This document shows positions 27,736-36,079 of a stretch of 64,000 bases of DNA, piece by piece. Both the position numbers and the translations under genes were made by a program. The first letter of the stretch is position 1. Each line of letters begins with the position of its first letter. Source of the DNA: Sva-07 sp963774765 (GTDB taxonomy: Bacteria; Actinomycetota; Acidimicrobiia; Acidimicrobiales; Ilumatobacteraceae); contig CAVZGP010000011.1 in the NCBI GenBank assembly GCA_963774765.1, forward strand, positions 1-64,000. Direction: 5' to 3'. Under the pieces are notes generated by a model, which made no database searches, was not told where the DNA came from, and worked only from the letters and a program-made list of their open reading frames with translations.

Positions 27736-28924
27736 CGCGTCCGGCGACGGGTCGTGGGTCACCACCACCTCGGGTGACCGGTACCTCGACTTCAGCGGCG
27801 GCATCGCTGTCACGTCCACCGGCCACAGCCACCCCCACGTCACGTCCGCGATCGCCGCGCAGGCGCAGCGGTTCGTGCACGCTCAGGCGAACGTCTACAC
27901 CCATGACCTGATGCAACCGCTTGCGGCTCGACTCGCCGAGATCGCCCCGGACGGCATCGACACGTTCTTCTATGCGAACTCTGGCGCCGAGATCACCGAG
28001 GCCGCCGTCAAGCTCGCCAAGCAGGCGACGGGTCGGCCGAACATCATCGTGTTCCAGGGCAGCTTCCACGGCCGCACGCATCAGGCGATGGCGATGACCA
28101 CATCGAAGACCGTCTACCGCGCGGGCCATTCCCCCCTGCCATCGGGGATCTTCATCGCGCCGTACCCGAACGTGCGCGCCGCCGACCTCCACGACGAGAT
28201 CGCCCGCGCCCTTGCGGGTTTCGACGAACTGCTCACCAGCGTGACCGCGCCGAGCGAAACCGCTGCGGTCATCATCGAACCCGTTCTGGGTGAAGGCGGC
28301 TACATCGCAGCGCCGGCGGAGTTCCTCGAAGCGATCGATCGACGCTGCAAGGACCATGGCATGTTGTTCATCGCCGACGAGGTCCAGTGCGGCTTCGGGC
28401 GCACCGGCAAGATGTTCGCCATCGAGCACTACGACATCACGCCCGACATCGTGTGCATGGCCAAGGGCATCGCGTCCGGGTTCCCGTTCTCGGCGCTCGG
28501 CACCCGGCGTGAACTCGACGATCGGTGGCCGACCGGCTCGCATGGCGGCACCTACGGCGGCAATCCGATTGGTTGCGCGGCAGCGCTGGCGACGATCGAC
28601 GTGCTCGCGGCCGACGGGTTCCTCGATCAGGTGAACGCCCGCGGCGAGCAACTCGCCGACGGCTTACGTCGGCTGCAGGAGCAGCATCCGGCGCTCGTGC
28701 AGGTGCGCGCCCTGGGCTTGATGGTTGCCGCCCAGTTCGACACGGCCACGCGCACGTCGGCGATCGTGTCGCACTGCTTGCGCGACGGGAAGTTGATCAC
28801 GATGACGGCTGGCGCGGCGGGGACCACGCTGCGGTTCATGCCGCCGCTGACGGTCACGTCCGACGAGATCGACCTCGCGCTGACAGCGCTGGACAAAGCG
28901 CTGGTCGAGGTGCCCCTGTCCTGA
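27722..28924 (+). CDS. class III PLP-dependent aminotransferase (GabT-like), 5' end missing
   Basis: The frame is open from the join (YDLEVASGDGSWVTTTSGDR) and lacks only the first few dozen residues and the start. Visible family features: YLDFSGGIAVTSTGHSHPHV, FYANSGAEITEAAVKLAK (PLP phosphate site), GSFHGRTHQAMAMTTSK, LFIADEVQCGFGRTGKMF (Asp contacting PLP nitrogen) and VCMAKGIASGFPFSALG with the PLP Lys. It resembles 4-aminobutyrate and related omega-aminotransferases. The substrate cannot be read from sequence alone. An inverted repeat follows the stop. Confidence 0.88.
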   Translation, partial: YDLEVASGDGSWVTTTSGDRYLDFSGGIAVTSTGHSHPHVTSAIAAQAQRFVHAQANVYTHDLMQPLAARLAEIAPDGIDTFFYANSGAEITEAAVKLAKQATGRPNIIVFQGSFHGRTHQAMAMTTSKTVYRAGHSPLPSGIFIAPYPNVRAADLHDEIARALAGFDELLTSVTAPSETAAVIIEPVLGEGGYIAAPAEFLEAIDRRCKDHGMLFIADEVQCGFGRTGKMFAIEHYDITPDIVCMAKGIASGFPFSALGTRRELDDRWPTGSHGGTYGGNPIGCAAALATIDVLAADGFLDQVNARGEQLADGLRRLQEQHPALVQVRALGLMVAAQFDTATRTSAIVSHCLRDGKLITMTAGAAGTTLRFMPPLTVTSDEIDLALTALDKALVEVPLS

Positions 28925-28933
28925 CGCTGCGGC

Positions 28934-28973
28934 AACTGTCACATCTGGGGCCCTGACCCCAGAAGTAACAGTT
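28934..28973. terminator. imperfect inverted repeat, probable bidirectional terminator
   Basis: Arms aactgtcacatctgggg and ccccagaagtaacagtt (17 bases, two mismatches) around ccctga, between convergent genes. No T-run; its core resembles the ggggtc/gacccc palindromes found at 32,620, 52,710 and 61,369. Confidence 0.65.
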
Positions 28974-28974
28974 G

Positions 28975-29400
28975 TCAGTTGTCGGCGATGTACACGAGCG
29001 GCACCTCGACGCCGCCGGTTGGCGCTCCGTTGGTGATCACGGGGATCACCGTGTCGCTGATCATCAGCAGGTCACCACTCGAGGTGACCCGCGCGGCGAC
29101 TCGGTAGGTGTTGGTGTCGGCGATGTCGCCGAGGTCGTAGGGGAGTTCGAACGGCACCGGGGGTGTCTCGCCGGCGAGTTCGATCTCTTGCGCCGACAAC
29201 ACCGTCGACGAGGCGTCAGCACGGCTGATGTCCTCGAGCGTCACGGTGAGCAACGCGTTCGCGGGCAGTTGGTCGGTCGGTGGCGCCTCCGGAGGCACCG
29301 TCACCGTGCCGGTGACGGTCGGCGAGTCGGAGTCGCGACCGCAGGCTCCGAGAGCGAGCACGACCACGATGACGGCAACGAGCGACTTCACGTACGGCAA
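28975..29400 (-). CDS. YbaY/YscW-type lipoprotein
   Basis: A 141-residue protein with a lipoprotein signal (MPYVKSLVAVIVVVLALGAC, lipobox LGAC). The body reads VTGTVTVPPEAPPTDQLPAN, LLTVTLEDISRADASSTVLS, PPVPFELPYD and TYRVAARVTSSGDLLMISDT. These match in order the YbaY/YscW domain (PF09619): a small beta-sandwich found in envelope lipoproteins. It lies 12 bases downstream of the CHAD-CYTH gene and is probably in the same operon. Role unknown beyond an envelope location. Confidence 0.8.
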   Translation of the reverse strand: MPYVKSLVAVIVVVLALGACGRDSDSPTVTGTVTVPPEAPPTDQLPANALLTVTLEDISRADASSTVLSAQEIELAGETPPVPFELPYDLGDIADTNTYRVAARVTSSGDLLMISDTVIPVITNGAPTGGVEVPLVYIADN

Positions 29401-29412
29401 GGTACCGCTCGG

Positions 29413-30846
29413 TCAACGATGGTCGAGGTCACCGGCGGGGAGGCCGTGCAACGCCAACGATGCGTTCGTGTACCGGCCGTCGTCGGTGACGTCGCGACCG
29501 AACCACGCAGGCGGCTCGAACGTGTCGCTCGCCTCGACGCTGTCGAATTCGACCTCGGCCATCACCAAACCTTCGAGGTCTCCGGCGAACACGTCGAGTT
29601 CGATGACGTGTTCGCCGAGGGGGATTCGTTCCCGCGTCTTGTCGACGCGACGCCCCTCGGTGTGGGGCCATGCGGCCTCGAACTCTCGCCGCGTGATGGG
29701 CCATTCGAGTTCGGTCCGCTCGACACCGCTGCCGGCTTTCACCGTGAGCGTGCAACCGGAGTTCCCGGCATCGCGGACTCGGACCGATCGGTGCTCGTCG
29801 GCGGCGAGATAACCCTGTCGCAGCCGAGCGGTCGAGGACGTGACGCGATCGTCGGGGGCGGCGTCGACCAGGAACTTGCGCTCACGTTCGACGATCGATC
29901 GAGCCGGAGCGTCGTCGTCCTGGGCTGCGTGCTCGGGGCCGAGTTCGCACGACAGCTGCCAGTAGCGGGCGATGCGACGGCCGAACGCCTTGGCAGGCTC
30001 GGCGTAGATCGTCGCTCCAGAGCGGACTGCGACTGCTCGAAGGTCGCGCTGTCGACTCCGGGCGAGTTGGCGGAGATGCTCGACATCGCTCGGCGTGCCG
30101 TAGTCGTCGGGTCGATGTTCGAGCAGTTCGACGAGTACGGCGACGTCGTGGTCGTTGCCGAGCGCCTCGGCGAGCACGTCGAGTTCGTCGGCGAGCGGGC
30201 CGAGGACGCTGGGTGCCGCTTGGCGAACCAGTTGCACCTGATACCAGAGGTACTTCGCTGCCTTGCGCCACTCGTGGGCTTCGTGATCGGTCGGGTCGGC
30301 CTGCACCCGGCGCAGCGCCGAACGGCCCTGCCGGTACGTGGCCGTGATGCCGTCCTCGACCGTGTCGAAGGTGCGCGGGATCTTCCAGCCGGCCGCCGAG
30401 TCCCGCGCGTCGCGAAGCATCGCGAGTGCATTCGTGATCCGGTCGTCGCCGGTCGCGAGTGCATCTCGGGTCGCGCCCGCCGAGATCTGGGCCTGGTGAT
30501 CACGTGCGGCGGTCAGGATCTCGTCGTCGGGAGACGCGGTCACGAGCGAGTCGAACGTTGCGACGATCGCGTGGGCATCGCGAAGTGCCGACAGCTGGTT
30601 CGCGGCGTCTCGGACCGTTCGATCGAACGACGTGAAACCGGCGCCCAGGGCCGGCTTGACGAGGCGCGCCAGTCCTCGCGACGACTTACATCGTTTTCGG
30701 GCCTCGTGAATCGCCACCTCGACATCGGTGTTGTCGGGGTCGGTGAGGGCTTGCTCGAGGTGCTCGATGGCCTCGTCGAGGCGCTCGGCAGCGACGCGGC
30801 GCACCTCTCGCTGCAGGCGTCGGCCGGGTTCGAGTACGTACCCCAT
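29413..30846 (-). CDS. CHAD-CYTH domain protein (CHAD first)
   Basis: A 477-residue protein. Residues about 1-310 form a CHAD domain: helical, rich in His/Arg/Asp, with the paired motifs VAIHEARKRCKSSRGLARLV (about 44-63) and EAHEWRKAAKYLWYQVQLVR in its second half. From about 315 a CYTH domain follows, opening with VERERKFLVDAAPD (the ExExK signature) and continuing through LRQGYLAADEHRSVRVRDAG and ELEWPITRREFE. CHAD binds polyphosphate; CYTH enzymes act on triphosphates. Known fusions usually put CYTH first, so this order is notable. Divergent from the thioredoxin gene, 81 bases away. Confidence 0.88.
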   Translation of the reverse strand: MGYVLEPGRRLQREVRRVAAERLDEAIEHLEQALTDPDNTDVEVAIHEARKRCKSSRGLARLVKPALGAGFTSFDRTVRDAANQLSALRDAHAIVATFDSLVTASPDDEILTAARDHQAQISAGATRDALATGDDRITNALAMLRDARDSAAGWKIPRTFDTVEDGITATYRQGRSALRRVQADPTDHEAHEWRKAAKYLWYQVQLVRQAAPSVLGPLADELDVLAEALGNDHDVAVLVELLEHRPDDYGTPSDVEHLRQLARSRQRDLRAVAVRSGATIYAEPAKAFGRRIARYWQLSCELGPEHAAQDDDAPARSIVERERKFLVDAAPDDRVTSSTARLRQGYLAADEHRSVRVRDAGNSGCTLTVKAGSGVERTELEWPITRREFEAAWPHTEGRRVDKTRERIPLGEHVIELDVFAGDLEGLVMAEVEFDSVEASDTFEPPAWFGRDVTDDGRYTNASLALHGLPAGDLDHR

Positions 30847-30927
30847 GCGACCCAGTCAATCGGTGCGGACGGGCGGGGTCAACGTCTCGACGATGGACGT
30901 GACGTTCGGCCCTCGCCGACGCCACGG

Positions 30928-31368
30928 ATGGGCCCTAGCGTGACGTTCGTGGGGAACACCGTCGCCTCCTGTCCATCCTGCGGAGCGAAGAACCGTGTGC
31001 CGACGTCGGCGTCTGGGTCTCCGCGTTGCGCGAAGTGCCAGTACTCGCTGCCGTGGCTCGTCGAAGCCGGCGACGACGAGTTCGATGACGCCGTCGACAC
31101 CAACCGGCTCGTCATCGTCGACCTGTGGGCGCCGTGGTGTGGCCCGTGCCGGATGGTCGCCCCGATCCTCGACACACTGTCGAGGGAGTTCAGCACCAGG
31201 CTCAAGGTCGTCAAGGTGAACGTCGACGAGTCGCCGCACACCGCGCAGCGCTATCAGGCGCGGAGCATCCCGATGCTGCTGTTCATGCGTGACGGCGAAC
31301 TGGTCGACACCGTGGTCGGCGCACAACCGGAACACGTCCTGAGGGCCCGCATCGAGCAGTTGTCATGA
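30928..31368 (+). CDS. thioredoxin with N-terminal zinc ribbon (Trx2-like)
   Basis: From ATG 30,928 (GTG 30,940 is a plausible alternative) the protein has 146 residues. ASCPSCGAKNRVP and RCAKCQYSLPW (about 16-45) form a CxxC...CxxC zinc ribbon, as in E. coli Trx2/TrxC. The thioredoxin fold follows with LWAPWCGPCRMVAPILDTLS (WCGPC near residue 70), VNVDESPHTAQRYQARSIPM with the cis-Pro, and LLFMRDGELVDTVVG. It reduces protein disulfides in the cytoplasm. The same frame is open far upstream, but that part is antisense to the CHAD-CYTH gene and not believed. The stop overlaps the next gene start (atga). Confidence 0.9.
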   Translation: MGPSVTFVGNTVASCPSCGAKNRVPTSASGSPRCAKCQYSLPWLVEAGDDEFDDAVDTNRLVIVDLWAPWCGPCRMVAPILDTLSREFSTRLKVVKVNVDESPHTAQRYQARSIPMLLFMRDGELVDTVVGAQPEHVLRARIEQLS

Positions 31369-32621
31369 CCCACGACCGCTTCGTCTACTCGGTCGTCGCA
31401 TCGACACTGCACGATGCGCACTCGGTCGATGCCGTGACGGCGCCGGTGCGTGGAGTTCTCGACGACCTCGGTGGGCTGGCGGTCGACCTCGCCGAGGTGC
31501 AACCACATTCGGTGCCATCGCCACACATCTTCGTCGTGGCCACCGGCGGTACCGAGCGTCTGCTCCTCGACGCGATCGTCGCGGTGGCGGACGGGGCGAG
31601 ATCCGTGCCGACGGTGCTTGTTGCGCACGGTGGTCACAACTCGCTACCTGCGGCGCTCGAGACCCTGGCCGCGATCCAGCAGGTCGGCGGACGCGGGCGC
31701 ATCGTGTCGGTCAGCGGCGACGTCGCCGCCGACCGCGCAACGCTCGACGAGGCGATCGGCGATCTCGAAGCAGTGGGAGCGATGCGCTCGACACGACTCG
31801 GCGTGATCGGTGGCCCCTCGTCGTGGCTCGTCGCCAGCAGTCCCGACCCTGAGGTCGTCCGCCGACGCTGGGGGCCGGAGGTCGTGACCGTCGAGCCGAC
31901 TCGCATGATCGAGTTGACGCGTACGCCCGTCACACCCACCGGAGTGCTCGCCGACCGGTTCACGAAGATCGCCGACCCGGTGCTCTCGACGGTCGATCGC
32001 CAGGCCGTCGACGATGCGATGGGCGTACGTGCCGCGCTGGTCGACGTGCTCGACCACGACGCCCTCGATGCGGTGACGGTGCGTTGCTTCGATCTGCTGG
32101 GCGATCCGGGAACCTCGGGGTGTCTTGCGCTCGCCAGCCTGAACGACGACGGCATCGTCGCCGGATGTGAGGGCGACGTCCCGTCCGCCCTGGCGATGCT
32201 CTGGGTCCGCCATCTGCTCGGCCAGCCCACGTGGATGGCCAATCCGGCGAGCGTGGACGTCGAGAGCGACCAACTCGTGCTCGCTCACTGCACGGTGGCG
32301 CCGTCGATGGTCGAGAGCCTCGCCCTCGACACCCACTTCGAGTCGGGGATGGGCGTCGGCATCCGGGGCCGGTTCGCCGCCCAGGCCGTGACCCTGATCC
32401 GTCTCGGTGGGGTCGATCTCGACGAGTGCTGGATCGCTGAGGGCGCGATCGTCGCGACCGGTGACGACGCCGACCTCTGTCGCACCCAGGTGACCGTCGC
32501 GCTGTCGAGTGGCAACGTCGGTGACCTCCTCACGCATCCGCTCGGCAACCATCTCGTGCTCGCCAGCGGTCACCACGAACGGCGCTTGCGACGCTGGTGG
32601 CAGATGGCGATCGCCGATTGA
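31365..32621 (+). CDS. L-fucose/L-arabinose isomerase-like protein
   Basis: A 418-residue protein. The N-terminal half alternates strands and helices with FVVATGGTERLL and VLVAHGGHNSLPAALETLAA, then STRLGVIGGPSSWLVASS. The C-terminal half, CFDLLGDPGTSGCLALASLN then DDGIVAGCEGDVPSALAMLW and VLAHCTVAPSM, matches the C-terminal domain of fucose isomerase-family proteins, where the E-G-D and H positions bind metal. These enzymes interconvert aldoses and ketoses, but many family members are uncharacterised. It overlaps the thioredoxin stop by 4 bases, so co-expression is likely although no functional link is obvious. Confidence 0.72.
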   Translation: MTHDRFVYSVVASTLHDAHSVDAVTAPVRGVLDDLGGLAVDLAEVQPHSVPSPHIFVVATGGTERLLLDAIVAVADGARSVPTVLVAHGGHNSLPAALETLAAIQQVGGRGRIVSVSGDVAADRATLDEAIGDLEAVGAMRSTRLGVIGGPSSWLVASSPDPEVVRRRWGPEVVTVEPTRMIELTRTPVTPTGVLADRFTKIADPVLSTVDRQAVDDAMGVRAALVDVLDHDALDAVTVRCFDLLGDPGTSGCLALASLNDDGIVAGCEGDVPSALAMLWVRHLLGQPTWMANPASVDVESDQLVLAHCTVAPSMVESLALDTHFESGMGVGIRGRFAAQAVTLIRLGGVDLDECWIAEGAIVATGDDADLCRTQVTVALSSGNVGDLLTHPLGNHLVLASGHHERRLRRWWQMAIAD

Positions 32622-32657
32622 CGATTGCACCAGGGTCAGACCCCTGGTGCAATCGTC
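32620..32657. terminator. perfect 16-base inverted repeat, bidirectional terminator/repeat family D
   Basis: gacgattgcaccaggg and its exact complement around tcagac, overlapping the last bases of the + gene and the stop of the convergent - gene. Related palindromes occur at 52,710 and 61,369. Confidence 0.8.
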
Positions 32658-33567
32658 AGCTGCGGAAGGCGGTGAGGACGTCGCCGAGCCATTCGATCGA
32701 GTGTCGTGTGATCGGGTCGACGACCAGTTGGACGTGCGCTGCTCCGGCAGCTTCGAACTCGCGGAGTTGATCAGCGAGTTCGTCGGGTGTTCCGGTGAGC
32801 GGACGGACGGTGTTGAAGTCGTCGTAGTCGCCCATCTGCCGGCCGAGTCCGCCCTCGAGCTGGATGAGCACCGCAGCGGTTGCTTCGACCTCCCCCGTTC
32901 GTCCGGCGGCTGCGATCAGGTCGTCGACGCGCAGCTTCTCGCGTCGGAAACCTTCGACGGTGTTGCCGTACTGGCTCCACCACATGTTCCATGCATCGAC
33001 GTGCGGCAAGGTGATGTCGAGCATTCGGGCGCCAATCGAGCCGACCATCAGCGGCGGCCCGTTCGAGCGCAAACGCGGGTGGAGCACGCATCGATCGAGT
33101 TCGTAGAAGTCGCCGTGGAAGTCGATCGATCCCTCGCGGAGCAGTGTGCGCACGACGGTGAGGGCTTCGGCGAACCGACCGACGCGGTGGTCGAACGGAA
33201 ACCCGAATGCGTCGTACTCCCGTTGGTTCCATCCGGCGCCGAGCCCGAGGATCAGGCGCCCGCCCGAGATCGCGTCGACGGTCGCGGCCTGTTTGGCGAG
33301 CATCGCGGGAGCGTGGAAGCTGGTCGAGGCGACCAGCGGCCCGATTTCGATCGTCGAGGTCGAGGCGGCGATGGCCGCCAGCGAGGTCCACACCTCCCAC
33401 GGTCCCCGTTCGCCGATGTCGAGTGCGTAGAGCAGATGGTCGCCGAGCCAGAGGGAATCGAACCCGACGGCCTCGGCCGCTTGGGCCATCGCGATCAGCT
33501 CGGCAAACGGCACCTCCCATTCGACTTCCGGGAGCTGGACACCGACCCGCATGCGACGCTGAGACAC
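32656..33567 (-). CDS. LLM-class F420-dependent oxidoreductase
   Basis: A 303-residue protein beginning MSQRRMRVGVQLPEVEWEVP. The luciferase-like TIM barrel is recognisable: AEAVGFDSLWLGDHLLYALD (about 32-51), WTSLAAIAASTSTIEIGPLV, KQAATVDAISGGRLILGLGA followed by GWNQREYDAFGF (about 92-123) and PLMVGSIGARMLDI. This pattern is that of actinobacterial F420-dependent reductases and dehydrogenases; FMN-dependent relatives cannot be excluded. Stands alone in reverse orientation, convergent with the isomerase-like gene. Substrate unknown. Confidence 0.88.
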   Translation of the reverse strand: MSQRRMRVGVQLPEVEWEVPFAELIAMAQAAEAVGFDSLWLGDHLLYALDIGERGPWEVWTSLAAIAASTSTIEIGPLVASTSFHAPAMLAKQAATVDAISGGRLILGLGAGWNQREYDAFGFPFDHRVGRFAEALTVVRTLLREGSIDFHGDFYELDRCVLHPRLRSNGPPLMVGSIGARMLDITLPHVDAWNMWWSQYGNTVEGFRREKLRVDDLIAAAGRTGEVEATAAVLIQLEGGLGRQMGDYDDFNTVRPLTGTPDELADQLREFEAAGAAHVQLVVDPITRHSIEWLGDVLTAFRS

Positions 33568-33768
33568 TCGGCGAGCGTAGCGAGATCAACCCATCTCATC
33601 CCTTCTGGGTGATCTTCCGAGTCAGCCCTCAAGTTGCCGGGCCGCGGTGCCGATAGACGAGTACCGTTCCCATGCGGTCGGCCATCGCCGTGTATCAACC
33701 GCCAACAGCACGCCTTACGAACGATCGTTCAGACGTGATGGTTTTCCAACTGTTCTCGAGGAGTAGTC

Positions 33769-35772
33769 ATGGTTCGTAGTAGACGGAACCGTCCGGTCGC
33801 CGCGCTGATCGCCGCCGCCGTTCTGATCGCCGGGTGCAGTGGCAGCGACGACGACGCCAGCCCCACGACGGAGGCGTCACCCGAGACCACCGAGGCGTCG
33901 CCAGAGACGACCGAGGCGGGACTGACGGGCGAGGGTCTCGACGTTGGACTGCTCGCACCGTCGTCTGGTCTGCTGGCCACCCTGTTCCAGGGTCAACAGC
34001 GCGGTGCGGACTTCGCTGTCGAAGACGTCAACGAAGGCGGGGGCGTGCTCGAAGGCCCGCTCACCATCACCACGTCGGTCGCCGAGGCCGGCGCCGAGCC
34101 GGCTGCCAACGTGACAGCCGCGGTCGATGGCGGCGCTCAGGCCCTGATCGGTCCCGCTGGTTCGTCCGGCGGACGCGAGGTGCGCGACGAAGTGGTCGCA
34201 CTCGATTCCACGACCTGCTCGGCGTCCGCAACGGTTCCCAGCTTGACGCTGGGCCAGGATCCGCTCGCACTCTTCCGTACCGCCGTGCCCGATGATGTCA
34301 CGGCCACCTACCTGGCCGGCCAGATCATCGAACGGCGCGACGAAACCGCCGCCGGCGCGCCGTGGAGCGTGGCGATCGTCGCCCGTGGCGATGCGTACGG
34401 CCAGTCCGTCGGTAACACGATGGCCGCCGTGCTCCAGTCCGCCGGCCTCGTGCCGAGCGTTGTCAGCTACAACCCTCGACGGGTGCAGTTCGCCGGCATC
34501 GCCCAAGACGTGGCGGCGTTGCAGCCCGACGTGTCGATCCTCGTCACCTACGAAGAGGGCGCCAACCTCCTGTCGGCGCTGGTCTCCGCCGGCCTCGACC
34601 CCGCCACCATGATCGGTCTCGACGCGTTCTTCTCGCCGCGCATCGCTGATCTGGCGACCGCCGGCACCGAGGCAACCGCTGTCGACGGGTTCCAGATGCT
34701 CGGAACGATGGGAACCCGCGCCTTCCTGGAGCGGCTGTACGAGGATGACCCGAACGGCCAGGTCGCCAACGCGCCGCAGGCCTACGACTGCGCCATGGTG
34801 CTCTCGTTGGCCACTGCCGTTCTCGATGCCGGAGATGCCGACAGCCTCGCCGAGGCGGCGATCGCCGTCACCGGTGACGGTGTCACCTGCACGACCTACG
34901 CCGACTGCCTCGACAAGTTCGAGTCGGGTGACGACATCGACTACGACGGTGTGAGCGGCCAGATCGCCCTCGACGACAACGGCGATCCCACGTTCGCGCG
35001 ATTCAGCTCGGCTCGCCTCGAAGCGGGCGTGATCACCGACCTCGACAGCTCCGACGTCGACATCACCGCGCTGCGCCGCCAGTACGAGGCGTACGCTGCT
35101 GCTTCGCTGAACACGCAGATCCAGCTGGCGCTGAGCTTCCTCGGCTTCTACACCGGCCCGATCGACGGCCTCGACAGCCCCGAACTCACCGCTGCGATCG
35201 CGGCCTTCCAGACATCGGTTGGTCTGGCGCCAACCGGGATCTGGGACGAGGCGACCGATGCCGCCATGCGTCAGGCGCTCGGCGATTCGGCCACGGCGCT
35301 CATGCAGAGCACGATGGAAGTCCAGATCCTGCTGACCGAACTGGGCTTCTACACCGGTCCGATCGACGGCATCTGGACCCAGGAGCTGACCGATTCGGTG
35401 AAGGCGCTCCAGCGCGAGCTCGGCGTGCCGGAAACCGGTGTGATCGACAGCGCGACGCTACAGGCGATCTACCTCCTCGGCGTCGAGAGCGGTACCCCGG
35501 CCACGACGGTGCCGCCCGCCACGACGGTGCCGCCGGCCACGACGGTGCCGCCGGAGACGACGGTGCCGCCGGAGACGACGGTGCCTCCGACCACGCGTTC
35601 CGCCCGTTCAGGTCGGCACGCTGCTCGGGGCGCTGGACCTGCCGAGACGTACACGACATTCGTTGCGCTCGTCGAGAACTCCCTGCCCGTGCTGACCGGG
35701 TCTTCGACGCTACGAACACGTTCACCGTCGCTCCCCCGACTCGACCAGGCCTTCGTCGGACAGCGTTGGTAG
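33769..35772 (+). CDS. substrate-binding lipoprotein fused to two peptidoglycan-binding repeats
   Basis: 667 residues as read. Lipoprotein signal AALIAAAVLIAGCSGSDDDA, then an acidic Thr-rich linker. A Leu/Ile/Val-type periplasmic-binding domain (Peripla_BP_6) spans about 50-435: GLLAPSSGLLATLFQGQQRG, AQALIGPAGSSGGREVRDEV, YDCAMVLSLATAVLDAG. Two PG_binding_1 units follow at about 447-505 and 519-577, both with LGFYTGPIDG. A (T-T-V-P-P-A/E) repeat linker (35,503-35,592) comes next. Downstream, codons match a fasciclin domain but in shifting frames (see 35,600-36,048), so the true C-terminus is probably beyond 35,772. It would tether ligand sensing or uptake to the cell wall. No permease gene is nearby. 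Confidence 0.82.
   Translation: MVRSRRNRPVAALIAAAVLIAGCSGSDDDASPTTEASPETTEASPETTEAGLTGEGLDVGLLAPSSGLLATLFQGQQRGADFAVEDVNEGGGVLEGPLTITTSVAEAGAEPAANVTAAVDGGAQALIGPAGSSGGREVRDEVVALDSTTCSASATVPSLTLGQDPLALFRTAVPDDVTATYLAGQIIERRDETAAGAPWSVAIVARGDAYGQSVGNTMAAVLQSAGLVPSVVSYNPRRVQFAGIAQDVAALQPDVSILVTYEEGANLLSALVSAGLDPATMIGLDAFFSPRIADLATAGTEATAVDGFQMLGTMGTRAFLERLYEDDPNGQVANAPQAYDCAMVLSLATAVLDAGDADSLAEAAIAVTGDGVTCTTYADCLDKFESGDDIDYDGVSGQIALDDNGDPTFARFSSARLEAGVITDLDSSDVDITALRRQYEAYAAASLNTQIQLALSFLGFYTGPIDGLDSPELTAAIAAFQTSVGLAPTGIWDEATDAAMRQALGDSATALMQSTMEVQILLTELGFYTGPIDGIWTQELTDSVKALQRELGVPETGVIDSATLQAIYLLGVESGTPATTVPPATTVPPATTVPPETTVPPETTVPPTTRSARSGRHAARGAGPAETYTTFVALVENSLPVLTGSSTLRTRSPSLPRLDQAFVGQRW
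35503..35592 (+). repeat. five 18-base units encoding TTVPP(A/E/T)
   Basis: acgacggtgccgcc followed by gcc, gag or acc; in-frame tandem units forming the Pro/Thr linker before the fasciclin remnant. Confidence 0.9.
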
Positions 35773-36048
35773 CATCTCGACCGATCCGCCACGTGCCGCC
35801 GACCTGTCGACATTCGTTTGGGACTACGTCATCGAGGGCGGGATCTCACTTGGCCGAACTCGTGGCACACGGGCTCGTTCGACTCACGCGGGAGATGCTG
35901 GTGGCTCGTACATCGGCGGTAGTGACGGCCACTCAGGTCACGATCGGTGGAGCGCCGATCGTGTCGACCCGCCGGTCCTGCGATCAACGGCATCATCCAC
36001 GGAGTCTCGCCTGCTACGCCGGCACCTCAGCTGACCGCAGCGACGTAG
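35600..36048 (+). pseudogene. fasciclin (FAS1) domain broken by several frameshifts
   Basis: Reading across frames gives the FAS1 elements in order: PPVQVGTLLGALD (35,605), AETYTTFVALVENSLPVL (35,641), NTFTV and DQAFV (35,716-35,757), STFVWDYVIEGGISL (35,809), AELVAHGLV with REMLVARTS (35,854-35,912), VTIGGAPIVST (35,938-35,970) and PAINGIIHGVSPATPAPQLT (35,979 onward), ending at TAG 36,046. FAS1 domains mediate adhesion. The simplest reading is that the domain once ended the upstream solute-binding protein, since the TTVPP linker runs straight into it. At least four shifts are needed, while neighbouring genes are intact, so real decay is more likely here than random error. Confidence 0.78.
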
Positions 36049-36079
36049 TGCTCGTGACCATGTCGCGCCGGCGCTCGCT

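Noticed and set aside
28972..30927. A nearly 800-residue open frame running into the thioredoxin gene
   Set aside because: It is antisense to the YbaY lipoprotein and CHAD-CYTH genes; only the last 146 codons (thioredoxin) make protein sense. Long antisense frames are common in GC-rich DNA.
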